From positions 1,550,001 to 1,614,000 of the forward strand of contig OX344764.1 of the NCBI GenBank assembly GCA_947034895.1: a stretch of DNA of 64,000 nucleotides, read 5' to 3'. A model generated the notes under the pieces. It was not told where the DNA came from. It saw nothing but the letters and a program-made list of their open reading frames with translations, and did no database searches. Source of the DNA: Rhytidiadelphus loreus. Lineage: Eukaryota > Streptophyta > Bryopsida > Hypnales > Hylocomiaceae. Positions 33,706-46,400 of the stretch are shown here, piece by piece (positions within the stretch are counted from its first letter, which is position 1; each line of letters starts with the position of its first letter). A program made the position numbers and the translations under genes.

Positions 33706-36047
33706 TAACCAGGACCCAAGGACCCAAACTAGTATTTTGAAAACTTAATTCTTAAAGGAGGTACACATGACAGTGTTTAACCGAACATTAAAAACTAATT
33801 TCCAAAATTCCAAACAAAGTTCTAGTTTAATCACTAAAGGAGGTACACATAACAGTGTTTAACCGAACATTAGCAATTATTCAAACCAAACACCCGTTAT
33901 ACAACAAGTTTTGGCACGTGGTGATGCTTAAAACCTTTTGGCAAGATCTAGCCTTGTCGCTTTAAAGTTTTAAGTTCACAATCTAGTATCAATTCACACA
34001 AATGGTTGGTTAGTATCCAAAAGAACAATAAAATTCAAGTAGAGTTTGAGAACTACTCCCACAACTCCCAAAACATCAAAGTTTTGGGGCTTGAAGCCTC
34101 CAAATTCAAGAAATAAGTTAGTTAATACAAACAATACTAGAGTTAGGGGATTTCCTCCACCTAAGCTCTTGAAAAACAAAGTTTTGGGGCTTGAAGCCTC
34201 CAAATTCAAACAAGAAAAGAAAAGAAAGCTTTGAAGGGGTCCTCCGCACCTTCAAAGTACAAGAGAATAGAAGAAAATAGCCAAAACTTGGCTTAAAAAG
34301 TGCTCCGACAAGTGTCGGTAGCACGACAAGAGCAACAACAAGAATGAAACAAAGAAATGAGGGCCACGAATAACCTCGAGGAAGGGCCTTATATACTCGC
34401 TCCCGTCCCCCCCCCCGGTAAGTTGTTTGTAATATTTTCTTTACTTTCAATTTAGATATTTTGCTAAACTACCTAAACGTGTTTTCTAAATAATCTTTGT
34501 TTAATGGGAAGGAAGGTTCTCAAGCAAGTTCCTTCTAGGCCCTAAATGGCCTTAGAATCTTTTCCCAAATCAAATATTTGATTTTCCCAAAGATATTTTG
34601 AAAACCTACCTAATTAACCGAGATATTTTGTGTTTTAATCTAGGGTTAGTTCTAAATTGTCTTTCTTTAGTCCAAAAGATGGCTTCTTACGCAAGATAAG
34701 TATCTTGGGCAAATCCAATCTTCAATTTTACAAGAGATATTTGCAAAATCCACCCAGATTAATCCAAAATTACCTTTTAAAAGTCAAACTAAGGGCTGAC
34801 CCTCTCTATCTTTTGAGGGACAACTCGAAACTGAAAACAAATTGTGCCATCACGTTTAGAAGACCCCAATTAGCCTAAGGGACCCCTAACCCCTACCTCT
34901 CCAGCCGTTTTAAAGCGCAAATTTGAGTCACGATAACTCAGAACAAAAGTTAAAAATCTAACTTTTGGAGTTTGCATTTTTTGATGAAACTGTCGGTTCT
35001 GGGTGATTTAGAATATTTGTGGGAGTAAGAATTGACCCTTGAAACGCTCCATTCGGACACCGCTAGCTCCTGGTTCGCCAGTCAACCCATTGCCAAGTTG
35101 TAAATTCTTGTAAAATTCGTTGTCGGTCCTAATTCTGGTACTTGAGAATGTCGGAATGTCTTCAAACTTGACAGGGCTCTTTATTGGCACACAAAACACT
35201 ATCCTAATTTTTAGTGAGATTTTACCGCAACATTGGTAATTTCTAGGAATTTACGAATGCAGTTTTAAGCGGTTGACTTCCCATGGAGTCATCGTGGAGT
35301 TTTGTAAAATCTCGAAACTTTTGGGTAATCTTCTCTAAGAAGTCCATCAACTAAGGGAAAAACCAAATCTACAATAAGAATGTTATTTTTAACAATTCTT
35401 TAATAATTTTCACCCGGGGGGAAATTATTCTTGATACCGGGGGAATCTTGGATGATCGGGCTTCTATTTGACCTCCTGGCATGCTTTGACCTAGAAAAGC
35501 ACCTCTCTGTATGTTCCAATCATCATTTCTTCCATCTTGGTCTATGAATGACTGTATTTCTCAAAATTACCTGCAAACAACAAATCTAACTTTTTCAAGT
35601 TGGATTTGGACTGACTCGGACTAGACTCTAACTTTTAACCAGTTTGTTATATGTATATTTATAGTTGTTGTATTACATGAACAAGACACTAGGACTGGTT
35701 AACTCTCAAATTCTCACTTTGCTCGGAATTACTAACTTAACTACTTATTTCTACGAATAAGACCTAAAATTAGTGAAAATGTAACGTCTTATGTGTTTCA
35801 CGCATTTAAGGCCATTACACACCTCTTTGGTAGGGACTTCTACCAAAATCCACAATAATTGTATTTTTATATGTTTTTTCCTATTTTTCACTTTAAAATA
35901 AACTAAAAATCGTAAAAAATAAGTTTAGAGTTCCAAGTGCCAACTAGAGGGCTCACATCTACCCTCATCGCACACTGTGCAATTAGAGAATTGCAATTGT
36001 GAAACTGTCATTTCGTACGGGTACAAATGACTCCACAATCATTTATA

Positions 36048-36066
36048 CCCCCTTTTTCTTGTAGTG
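36048..36066. mobile_element. right terminus of a CACTA element
   Basis: CCCCTTTTTCTTGTAGTG ends here; on the minus strand this reads CACTACAAGAAAAAGG, the standard plant CACTA terminus. It could be the right end of the element whose transposase lies at 27,640-30,135, which would make the element over 8 kb, or of a separate copy. The left end was not found. Confidence 0.65.
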
Positions 36067-36317
36067 GTATCTGTATCCATATTTTGGTATTGTATCCGTA
36101 CAATATCCGTATCCATATTCTAATTCTATATCCATATTTGGATGGGTGGCTTAGATTAAATCTCAAAGATCAACGGCTTAAGAAATTTTGAGAAATTGAC
36201 GGCATTTTGGAAGGGGGAGCATTTTTTAAAAAGAAAATCAATGGCCTATTCATTTTTGAGAAAGAAAGGGCAACTAATGGCAAACCAAATGTGTGTACAC
36301 CCACTTTTGGGTGCATT

Positions 36318-36880
36318 GTTAAAGCTAAAGTAAAAAAAGATATTTAGCTAAATTCTAATATAGAATAGTGCAAGCCTTGGAGCCTATTTTCTCAAATGAT
36401 TCTTAGCCCATGGAATTAGAAGCCCCATTTCCACATATCTCATGCAATCTTCAATTTTTCTTGGCAAGTTGTTGCAACATTATAGTTTGGGGGAAAGGTT
36501 GTATTTAAAGAATATACAAATTATTTAACTTGAGGGTGTTAAAATTGGCTTGTGAAAGAAGTCAATTTCAACATCCATTCCAAAAAGTCATTCCAAAATT
36601 TGATAAATGTCTTGTGGTAGTACTTTAGGAAAGAAGTATTAGGTAGCTCTATCCAATTTTATAACAAACTTGTAATTTACAAAGCATATTTTCATAAGGT
36701 CTAGGACACCATTAATCAAATTTCTAAAATGTGATAAAAAGTGAATTGTTAAGAATATTGATGTCTCTAATAACATAACACTTTGCTTCACCATATTTAT
36801 TTAAAAAAGGCTAAGGTTTGCAATCATGAGTTTGGTAAACACAACATATTTTCCACCTATGATCACTTAATCCAAGCTAA
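36318..36880. repeat. second copy of unclassified repeat
   Basis: Direct repeat of about 26,040-26,650 with moderate divergence. After 36,880 the two sequences part. Nothing else is recognised up to 39,660, apart from a possible TTAA-family left end at 37,478-37,500 (TTAACCCCTAATAGACGAG) whose partner was not found. Confidence 0.5.
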
Positions 36881-39662
36881 AGAGATTATATTCGAAGAAC
36901 AAGACCTGTTACTTGCAATAAAGTCCTTCAATCCAAAAATTAAGCAGATCTTTAAAAGTAAGGGTCAAAATGTATGCCCAACTACCTGCAATGACACCCA
37001 TTAAAAATGTGCCTCCACCATTTTGAGCACCTCTGCTAGCTATCCAAGGTTGGTTTGGCAAGTTCTCTACCTACTTCCTACAATCATTTATTCTACCTTC
37101 TTTTCTACTCTTTAGAAATGAAGCAAAGTGTGCAACTATAAAAGTATTCATATTCTAGCTATTAAGTGTAGGGCAATCAATTATGTGATCACCAAGCAAC
37201 CTTCAAAGTTGACATCATAGGGCAATTTTTTCATAAAGATTGTAGAGATTTTCCCTATTATGGACAATTTCTATTATCAAATTCATGAAAATTTAAAATT
37301 TTCTCATTAGCAACTCATAAAAAATTCCAATGTATCAAAGAACACATCATTTGGATATTGTATAAAAAAGTTATGAAGTGTCAAAAAAAAAATTGATATT
37401 CTAAAACAATTTTTGCAAGAATAGGTGAATGTTGATTTTGGAAATGTTCACAATATGAGCATCTCTTAAAGTGACACTTAACCCCTAATAGACGAGCCTA
37501 TGCTAATAGATTCAATTATACTTGGGGTCAAATTGAAGGCCAGCATGAATTCTCCAAATTTGAACCAATAGGATTGCTTGATTCTTTCAAATCTTGCCCA
37601 AGAGCATTATACTAGGGCTTGGCTAGAACTACAACTCATCCTATGTGGCAAATTAGGTGGCATATAGTTTTGGTGCCAAACCTTTGGGCTACAAGGATGA
37701 AATTGGGATAAAATGACAAGTGCAAATTGTAAAAATGAACTCAAGAGCTAAATTAACTATAAGAATTAACTTGCTATACAAATTACCTTAAAAGCTAAAT
37801 TAACTATAAAAACTAATCAATTAAACCTAAAATTTGCTCTTCTAAATATAGATGCTATGAAATTTAGGTGGGCACCACCACTTTTTCACGGTTGCATTTG
37901 TCATTTTCAAGTTTTATTTGATTGTACTTGATAGTTTAGAGCATCATTTTTTATTTGCAAAACTTTAAGCAACAATAGGAAAGAGATTCAATGTGTATTG
38001 ATTAACCAAATAATAAAAAAATATGTAATAATAAATGAAATCAAATTGCATTTAATTGCAGTTTTGAAAAAGAAAAAGAAAAAAAAGAAAGAAAAAGGAA
38101 AAAATGCTTGTTTTATACCTTTTGAAATTAAGTATTATAAAAAACCAAGAGCCATGATCAGAATTTTGGCCCCGAAATTGGGCCTCACCACTTTACATTA
38201 ACTAGGGCCAAAGCTTTGAACTAGGATCAGATTAAGGGCTCGAACACATGCAAATTGGGCCGGCCTTCCATCTGGCCCTAAGACTAGTATAAAATGGGCT
38301 TCAAGCTTTACAATCTTCTTTTTTCTTTGTTGCCATGTTGCATCTAAATATGGCAAAAAAAATTCATATTTATTTTTCAAAGAGGAATTTCTATGGCTTC
38401 TACAAGTGTTAGAATTTTATATTTGGGAATTTTTTTGAAATTATTGTGAAATTTGTAAGGAAAAAATGAAGAAAATTTCTAATATTTTCAGCATAGGTGT
38501 ATTTTGTAGTGTATTGTATCATTCTAAAATTAGAAAATAAAAAAACCATAATCATAGGCCCAGAGTTCAAATTGCAATAAAATATTGAATTTTAAGATTT
38601 TCTCAAATCTTCCAAATGGTGTAGAAACTAAACTTTATAAAATTTGTTTGCTACCATTTTGCAACTAGATATGTGAAAGATTTTATATTTAAATTTCAGA
38701 GATGGAATCGTATGTTTACAAGTCATTAATTTTTCAAATTTTTTTGGGAAAATTTGAAAATTTTGTGAATTTTTAAGAAAGAAATATTAAAAATTCATAT
38801 CATATATAGAATATACTCAAAAAATCTGAAATTTTCAAAATAGATGTATATGACAGTGTATAACACCATGGTATAAACCATAGTTATTGTATCAATCTAA
38901 AATTAAAAAATAAACAAACCATGATTATAGGCTGAAAGTTTATATTGCTATTAAATATTGAAATTTAAGAATTTTCCAAAAGTTCCAATTGGAGTGGAAA
39001 CTACACTTGATAATCTGCATATCATTAGTTGGACTCAAATTCAAAAAATATCATTTTTATAGCTAAAATTCACATCAAGAATAAGTAGCAAGAAATGGCC
39101 AAAATACCCTACAAGAGTGATTGATGGATCTTCTTCTTTAGAAAAGTCAATAATACCATAATGAGGGAATTTACAACACTATTCACTAAAATTGTAATCA
39201 AGCAACTTCAAAAACAAAATTAGATGTTAAAAATATTTTTTTCCATCATGCAATCTTAGGTGAAGTCATTCAAGCAAACACTTAGTGTCTGCATCAATAT
39301 TAACCCTATAAGGATGCTATGGCTCTAAATGGTCCAATGCATGACTTCATTGTTAATGTAAAGACAAAAAATGCACCTCTTGGTCCAATAATCAAAGGAT
39401 TTTGGTGACTACCTTGGTCATAGGAATTGTTTCCTTCTTAGGTTAAGATCATCACCTCCCTACTACGCCATCTTTATTTCAAAACACCAATTAATCATGA
39501 GCTAACCACAACATATTCTCTACCCATGATTGAGCCAAATAGACCATGATCTACCAAGATGATCACCCATTTCTGACCACATAAGTAATTTAGCCTATCT
39601 ATGGTATCTGTGGCATGAGGAAGGTTGAGGATAAAATTTCCCCATATAGAGAAATAGATTTT
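36881..39662. other. AT-rich intergenic DNA, no gene seen
   Basis: Only short non-conserved open frames occur. A purine run (AAGAAAAAGAAAAAAAAGAAAG) lies near 38,068-38,100. Two segments, about 38,510-38,600 and 38,880-38,960, share words (TAAAATTAGAAAATAAA...CCATAATCATAGGC), a weak tandem duplication. Confidence 0.4.
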
Positions 39663-40254
39663 AGAAGGATCTCATAATTTTTGACAATTTTTCCCTCAAA
39701 AACAAAATTAATGTGAATTTTTTTCGTGAAGATTTTGTTTGTTCCATTCTCAATCTGTAGGCAAACCAATTTCCAACTATAGGCTCATTATAGAACTAAT
39801 GTAGGTGATTATTGTGGCTTTCAACGTATACCTCCTGGACATTTCTATTGCTCTTGCTAGTCTTGCTCTACATGAGCTATCACCTAAAAGAGTCAACCCA
39901 TTTCCAACCATCATCCCATTCTCACAACTTAGGCTCCTCCATTTCTAATCAATTGTATTGTAGGTGACAAATTGACAATTCACATATAGCGTGCCCAACA
40001 TAAGCAACAAAAATGTTTGGAAGGTGTACATTGAAAGCATAAAATGATTACAGCATGTACATTGAAAGCATAAAATGATCACAACATGTACATTGAAAGC
40101 CACAATGATCACCTACATTAGTTCTATAATGAGCCTATGGTTGGAAATTGGTTTGCCTACAGATTGAGAATGGAACAAATAAAATCTTCACGAAAAAAAT
40201 TCACAATAATTTTGTTTTTGAGGGAAAAATTGTCAAAAATTATGAAATCCTTCT
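39663..40254. repeat. large foldback: about 167-base inverted arms around a 31-bp minisatellite
   Basis: The left arm (39,663-39,829) and right arm (40,087-40,254) are nearly perfect inverted copies, including TTGACAATTTTTCCCTCAAA and GGCAAACCAATTTCCAAC with their complements. The loop carries three copies of a 31-bp unit starting ACATTGAAAGCATAAAATGA (40,028-40,110). A transcript would form a long hairpin. No target duplication was identified. Confidence 0.75.
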
Positions 40255-40551
40255 ACATCAGGAGGACGTTTGACATCCGATGGATGACACAGAATCCTTG
40301 TAATACATCAAGAAAGTACCCCCCCATTGCAACAATATTGTTTCAATATTGTTTCAAATTGTTCACAATAGAGTATTGAAAGTATATTGTGTCAAAACTG
40401 CGAACAATATGCAACAATACTGTTGCAATGGGGGGATTGCATTTGCATCTAAATTATATTGTTGCAATACTACAAACAATATACTTTCAATACTCTACTG
40501 CAAATTGTTTGAAACAATACTAAAACAGTGGAGGGATTTTTCCCGATGTAG
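40253..40551. mobile_element. MITE-like palindrome with CTACATCRGG ends
   Basis: It starts CTACATCAGGAGG and ends GGGATTTTTCCCGATGTAGG. The interior is made of repeated, inverted CAATATTG and GTATTG words (ACAATATTGTTTCAATATTG), so it can fold on itself in several ways. It abuts or interrupts the right foldback arm. Superfamily unknown. Confidence 0.55.
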
Positions 40552-41923
40552 GATAGAAGTGCAATTATTCATCCTTTGGTTGTCATCCAAATTTTGTTGT
40601 GAAAAGGGAAGATTTTCTATAGTAGTTTGACTTCCAATGAGTGCTTTTGCTATTTCTAAAGCCCATCATTCACATGGTAATGAAAAGGGATGATTTCCAA
40701 GGTCACGCCTTTCTCTTAAATTTATTTCTCTACACAGAATTTTTTTCCCTATGCCACAAATAAGCTGAATTGGTTAAGTGGTTGAAAATAGGTCTTCATC
40801 ACAGCTGATCGGAAAGCAGCCTAAGCTGCGAGAATGGGAGTCTGGTCGGAAACGGGTCATCTCCTTTAATCCTCCTCTTGGTGAAATTTTTCATCTTCCT
40901 GTCCAAGTTTGAGAAGAAGCTCAATCCATAAGCAAGATACTAGGGAGTCAGGTGAGTATGTGTGTTCTTCTATCCTTACCAACCCAGGGATCACATTTGA
41001 AGGGGATGGTGACTCAACTCAAGTTGCAGTGGCATTGATGTCAGTTTGTAGAGGCGGAGGCATGCTCAAAGCTGGTAAAAGCTTATGGTGGGTTGCTTGG
41101 CGAGGAGGGTTGACGATGCTCAGAGATCGTACTAGGAACCACGTTGCCGACCGCCGCAATTTACTTCAAGTTTAATACTGTGCAAAACGAATGAATCCGC
41201 ATACAATGCACACAAAATTTCTGCTGCATACATTTGAAACACACATATGAAACATGTAAACCAGTACACAGTAGTTTTCAATGCGAATGGAACCGATTTA
41301 TATACAAATGTTCTCAATGTACAAAGCCAAAATTGATAGTATACTTGCTCAGCGCTTCTCCAGTGATCACCGTCGGGACACCAATTGTTTCACTAGAAAC
41401 TCGCTGTGTCGGCAAAAAGAAGTATTGGCCTTAAGCAGTTCTCGCCTCATGCTTGTTCTTACCCAGCATTTGTTCGTCAAAGCTCCAGTATATGCAAAAT
41501 TTTGTATCCAAATATGTACAGCTCTAGTCCTGAAGCCCTGTGGCAAAAGCTACTGCATTTGTAACATCCTAAGAGGATGTTCATTAGAGCCTACAACCTA
41601 AACCCGTCGATAAACTCAGAAGATGCAGCAAATGTAAGGCACCAGCTGAGGTTTAAATTCACTGGAAGCATTAAGCGACGCCTCGAAATCGAGTAAACAA
41701 ACTTTAACGCCCATTTGTTCCACACAAATGACATCCGAGTAGGTCAGTGAAGCTTCAAAATTACGTGCCATTGAATGGCATGCCTTCCCTATGCACCAAT
41801 TTCAGGAACCACCTGCAGACTTGTTTGCAAAATTGTGTCAAGGTTCCCCTCCGGCTACTGCTCCGGAATGAATACTGAAGTCATTGGCGGGTGGTGAACT
41901 CCAATCGAAAATTCCGTCTCCAC

Positions 41924-42487
41924 TTACATCAAGGGAATCACATACTGCGGCCGTGGCGAGAACAGTGACCATGGAAAACCAAACCTCGAAGACGCTATAG
42001 CAGTGGCTGCAGCTGGTGATGAACGAGCTCCGACCATTGAAAACAGCCATATACCAAGTAAGATTAGCATCCAGAGGCCTCCGTAGTCCATGAACGACGA
42101 CCTCATGCCCTGGTCGTAGTAGTTGTTGTTGTTGTATCCATCATAGTAACTGTTGCTGTATCCATCACGGCCAGGTGGATACATGCTATCGCCATATCCG
42201 CCAGCTACACCTCCTCCTCCTCCGTAGGGAGCCGTTCTCATTCCTCGTCTCCCGTACCCGTATGACTTGGAGCTTCCTCCAAAGAACTGAGTCGCAAGAA
42301 AAACTAACACGGGAATCCAGATCAGGGCTGATGGAAAACCAGAAGCCTGGTATCCAAATTGGGAAGCATCGGGTGCCATTCTGAATGGCGTGGTCGCTAT
42401 GAGTAAAATCACTCCAAGAATCGTTGCGGGCACCCACGGTGACGGACCGCGCTCACGATAGTAATCACCCGGACGGGCCATCACCAT
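41924..42487 (-). CDS. small Gly/Tyr-rich membrane protein, unknown function
   Basis: The open frame encodes 187 residues. The N-terminus has a charged MARPGDYYRERG start, then hydrophobic helices at about residues 19-33 (PATILGVILLIATTP) and 53-68 (ALIWIPVLVFLATQFF). A Gly/Tyr/Asn-rich linker follows (residues 70-130: GGGGGVAGG, GYNNNNYYDQG), then a third helix (GLWMLILLGIWLFSMV, about 137-152) and a Ser/Ala tail. A second ATG, two codons in, is an equally good start. The stop codon overlaps a consensus donor (GAT|GTAAGT at 41,921-41,930), so the last residues may be replaced by a further exon. A TATA-like box lies at 43,022-43,029. The base composition is clearly coding-like and richer in GC than the surroundings. 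I do not recognise the family; organelle or endomembrane location is possible. Confidence 0.6.
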   Translation of the reverse strand: MVMARPGDYYRERGPSPWVPATILGVILLIATTPFRMAPDASQFGYQASGFPSALIWIPVLVFLATQFFGGSSKSYGYGRRGMRTAPYGGGGGVAGGYGDSMYPPGRDGYSNSYYDGYNNNNYYDQGMRSSFMDYGGLWMLILLGIWLFSMVGARSSPAAATAIASSRFGFPWSLFSPRPQYVIPLM

Positions 42488-43021
42488 GAACCTTGAAGCG
42501 AATTTACGGCGACGGGAACAACTTCAACGCCTCTACTTGAAGAGAATTCGACTTATCGCTACCTCAGAAGAATTTCAAGAAACACAATATGTAACAACAG
42601 AAGTCTACCTTTCGCCGCTCCGAAACAGAGCTTAGAAAGAGAAATAGACAATGTCGTACAAATAAAAAATGAAAAATAGAATATCAGAGAACACAGGCGT
42701 AAATGCGTTCATGGCAGTCTGCTACACACATTTCTCACTCGCTCTAAAATCAGGAAAACGCAGTAACAGCAATAAAGCCGTCACTAGCTGCTTGAATTAC
42801 ACAGCAATAGCGCTCACAACCCACGAAAACTTGCAAGAAAGAGAGACGATTTTCTGGAACGAAACTAAGAGGAAAGGTTGCAACTGAGGGAGAGAAAACT
42901 AGGTGACAGCGAGAAGAACACGCAAGAAGCACAGTGAGCACGGTCTGGAGCTCGGAACAAGAATGCAAGCGACGCAAACAGAGACTTGAAAGATAACGAA
43001 GACAGGGATTGAAGCCTGAAG

Positions 43022-43029
43022 CTTATAAA
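43022..43029 (-). promoter_or_regulatory. probable TATA box for the 41,924-42,487 gene
   Basis: On the minus strand the sequence is TTTATAAG, about 535 bases before the ATG, preceded by GC-richer DNA. The leader would be long and may contain an intron; a GT/AG pair was not decided. Confidence 0.35.
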
Positions 43030-43343
43030 GTTCTGGAGTGACGAAGACGACGACTGCTTTAAAGGCCATGTTGGACATTGTTACTGAATTTTTTTAGTCT
43101 ATTGAAAACCTTGTTGCAGCAGTTCGTCAAACTTTAGGTCTTTGGTCTTCAGTCACGACTTAGGGCAGACTCCCATGATGTTGGGTCAGAATAGGAAAAC
43201 AATTTTTGAGTTTTCTAGAATTGGAATTGCCTATTTAAGAGTTTTCCTAGAGTTGGAATTTCTAAAGTTTCATTAAGCTTTTCACTTTCAGGTGAGTAGG
43301 GAGAAATTATATTTCAAGAATAGCTTTGCCTTGTTGTCAAACT

Positions 43344-43475
43344 AAGGTAAACTATCCCATTGTGGGCTAAATGATGTTGTTGGTGTACATTTTAGAATTC
43401 AAATGTACACCACCATTACAATTTTGCCCACAATGGACTTGTTCCCATTCTATCCATAATGAGATGGTTTACTTT
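43344..43475. mobile_element. short hairpin MITE
   Basis: AAGGTAAACTATCCCATTGTG at the left faces CATAATGAGATGGTTTACTT at the right, and inside GGTGTACATTT pairs with AAATGTACACC around TAGAATTC. Length about 132 bp. Target duplication not clear. Confidence 0.5.
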
Positions 43476-46400
43476 AAAAGTAACCCAAAAAGTTCAAACT
43501 CCAATGTTAAAAATTTTAGAAGTTGCCTCTTCTACTTTTCACACGCCTCTCCCTAAAAATTTATTGACCTACAATTTTGATTCTCCTCATTCTTGCAAAT
43601 ATTGACCACTCCTATGTAGAATTTTGAAATTCCTTTTGCCTTTTCTAACAAGATTAGCCCATTTTGTGCACGGAAGTCCTCTTTTATTGTGTGGAAGTTG
43701 CTCAATCAAATGTTTACCCAATATGACAAATTTTGAGGTTATACATGAAATATAAAATTTAAAGTAGATAAAGTTGAGTGTATTAGAAATTACTAGGCAA
43801 AGGACACTCATTTGAGTTATACATGATTTCATTGTACCTACAAAACTTTAAAAAAAATTCAAAATTGTCTAAGAGTAAAATAAGTTGTACAATCAATGAC
43901 AAAAAGACAAGTGACAAACTTAGAATTACAACAATTAACTCAAAACACATGCTATAGAAAAAGAAATAATCCAATTGAATGAAGAATTCATTTGTTTAGG
44001 ACCCTAAGTTGGCCAAATACATGACAATGATGCTACTTTGATAAATAAAAGCAATTTCTATTTGTTGTTAAATTTTTGGGGCAAGAAATGATTGAAGGAC
44101 ATGGAGAATTAATTCCTTCATTGCTCAAACAAGGTTGAACTATATAAATCTATTTACTATTTTGTAGGGTCCCCTTGCTAATTTGCGGTCTCTAATTCAG
44201 ATTGTGAATTCAAAGTTTCCAGATTTGATCAACAAAGGTAAATAATAAGTTTTTGTTTTTTTTCTTGTGGGTGAAAAAAAGATCTTTGACTAGGTCAATT
44301 CTCACTTCCAAGCTTGAACCACTAAGTCAACATTAGACACTAGCGTATTTCTTTTGGGATGGATCTATTGCTATAAAACCAACCTCAAAAAGGTCTTTGT
44401 GTCAAGAATATAGAAAAAGCGGAGTTTCTTTTACTACATTTTGCCAAATCCATTCAATTGAGGGGTGTGGACTTGCCAATTTTTTTCTATTGTACTAAAC
44501 TATGAAACCCAAATAGAAAAAAACATAGAAAAAATATGGTTAAAAATAGTGTAAATTAAAATCTTTATCTTACAAACAATTACCACATGAACAACATAAC
44601 TAGAGAGCAAAAAAATTTACCCTCTTTTATACCAACATTATTTTTTTGAGCGACATTTCACTCAAAAATGATACAACTTTTTTTCAAGGAAAATATTAGC
44701 TAGGCAATACATTCTCCTATTTTCAATGCATGAAATTGCTCATTTGCTACATATTCTAAGAACAATATCACTCCTCTTTTTAATGAACATACATTACTTC
44801 TTTTGGATGCATAAATTATTTTGGATGAACATTTCAAATTTCATCCTCATCTTACACATTTCATCCACTATTAATACAGATGTAAACAACTTACTGCATC
44901 ACACCCACTGAAGATCACTTTTTGCACTGCCCCAAATAAATTATAAATTAATTAATTTTAAGAAAATAAATCCCTGCTCTGCGCCGCAGTCTATAATTGT
45001 GGCCCTTTGGTGACTGATGCGCTGGCACGACCATTTTCAACTAATTTCCCCCGCAGTCCTTTTGAATATGAAATGTGTCTCTGTGTCAGCCAAAGTGAGT
45101 TTGGATATTTTAGCCCATTGGAACGATCTGCCAGGTCGACATGTGGCAGTTGATGACTGGACTTTTCTGCATGACCCCTGACAGAGTATCCAATAATATC
45201 CACCCAATTCATTTTTTTTTTAAATTCGTTTTTCAAACACAAGGGGATGGAATCTTTTCTTGTTTGTTGCAGCGTGACTCATGGTGGTGTCGTCAGAAGT
45301 CAGACGCTGCTATTGCTTCTTTTTTTTGTTTATATTTTTATTTAGGTTTTGGGTTTGGACTTAAGAGGCTTTGCATTGACAAAAGTTTACATGTGGATGA
45401 AGAAGTTTGAGAATGTGGGGCATAATTTGAAAATGGAAACCACCTCTAAAAGAATCTTTGTTTTTAGATTGTCAAGTGGAGACTTAAGTAGGGTATGACT
45501 CATATGGCGACTTTGACCACCTGTAAGTTTGTGCAGGAGGTGGAGGTGGATCCTAGTCTTCTAATATTGAATTTTAATAGAGTTTTTCTACTACCCCAAA
45601 TGGGTGAGGTTTTGAAAGTTTTTTGGGCACTATAATGTTTAAAAAATGTTGCAAAAAAACTTTGTTTTTGACACTTTATTGTCATCCTAATATGTCAAAT
45701 TTTTTTATTAAGAAGGTTGTCAAAAAGAGTACAAAAGAAATTCAAAAAGAATGTTAAAAGAGCTTTGGAAAACATTTTTTATTTTTTGGGGGATCTTCCG
45801 CTTTGCCCTAGCAAATGCTTCCCCTTGCTCACCTTTCTCGAATAGTTGCCTATCTATTTGCAAGCCTTGAAATACCTACTAGGATCAATAGAAATTGAAA
45901 TATAACAAGTACAAAAGTGTAGGGAGGCCTAAGGCTAAGTCCTTTGTAAATCCTAATAGACCTTTTCCTTTTGAATGATAGAAGTATAAAGTATCTAATA
46001 TGTCTAGAGCGGAAAGAAAAGACCATGTAATGTAGAAATTTTGGTAGACTTGTTGGCACGCTAACATACAACTTTGAAATCTTGCTTCATTACATGGCAT
46101 GTCATAAAATAATGCTCTAGGATTTCCATTTTAAGTGCATGGCAAATGCAATATGATTCCTAACAACCAACCAATTTTTGTCAATTGCTAATAAAGAGAC
46201 CATTTTTAGGTCCCATGGGAGAGATTTATTGGAAACATTCTATAAAGTCAAACCAAACTTTTTTATTCATTCATTAGATGAAGCTAGACTATTGCTTTTG
46301 TATGCAAGGTCATAGCTTCAAATTGTAATTCATTGGTACAAGATGGCGACAATCCATTCTTTGATATTGCATAGTTTACAAATTTTTGGCAAAAAAAATG

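Larger units (their letters stand above)
30136..36047. other. repeat-rich non-coding region, possibly the CACTA 3' part with other insertions
   Basis: No gene is seen. Contents include short direct repeats around AGTCAT/TGACT motifs near 30,136-30,830, AT-rich sequence to 32,800, two minisatellite-like tracts (separate entries), a duplicated 34-base segment (34,076 and 34,176: GTTTTGGGGCTTGAAGCC), a duplicated GGAGGTACACATRACAGTG segment (33,758 and 33,839), and a minus-strand TATATAAG at 34,388-34,395 after a C-rich run. The last could be a retroelement LTR promoter, but no primer-binding site or matching second LTR was found. Confidence 0.4.

Noticed and set aside
34118..34450. 110-codon minus-strand frame after TATATAAG
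   Set aside because: Hydrophobic but without a known domain; overlaps duplicated non-coding segments. The TATA signal alone does not support a gene.
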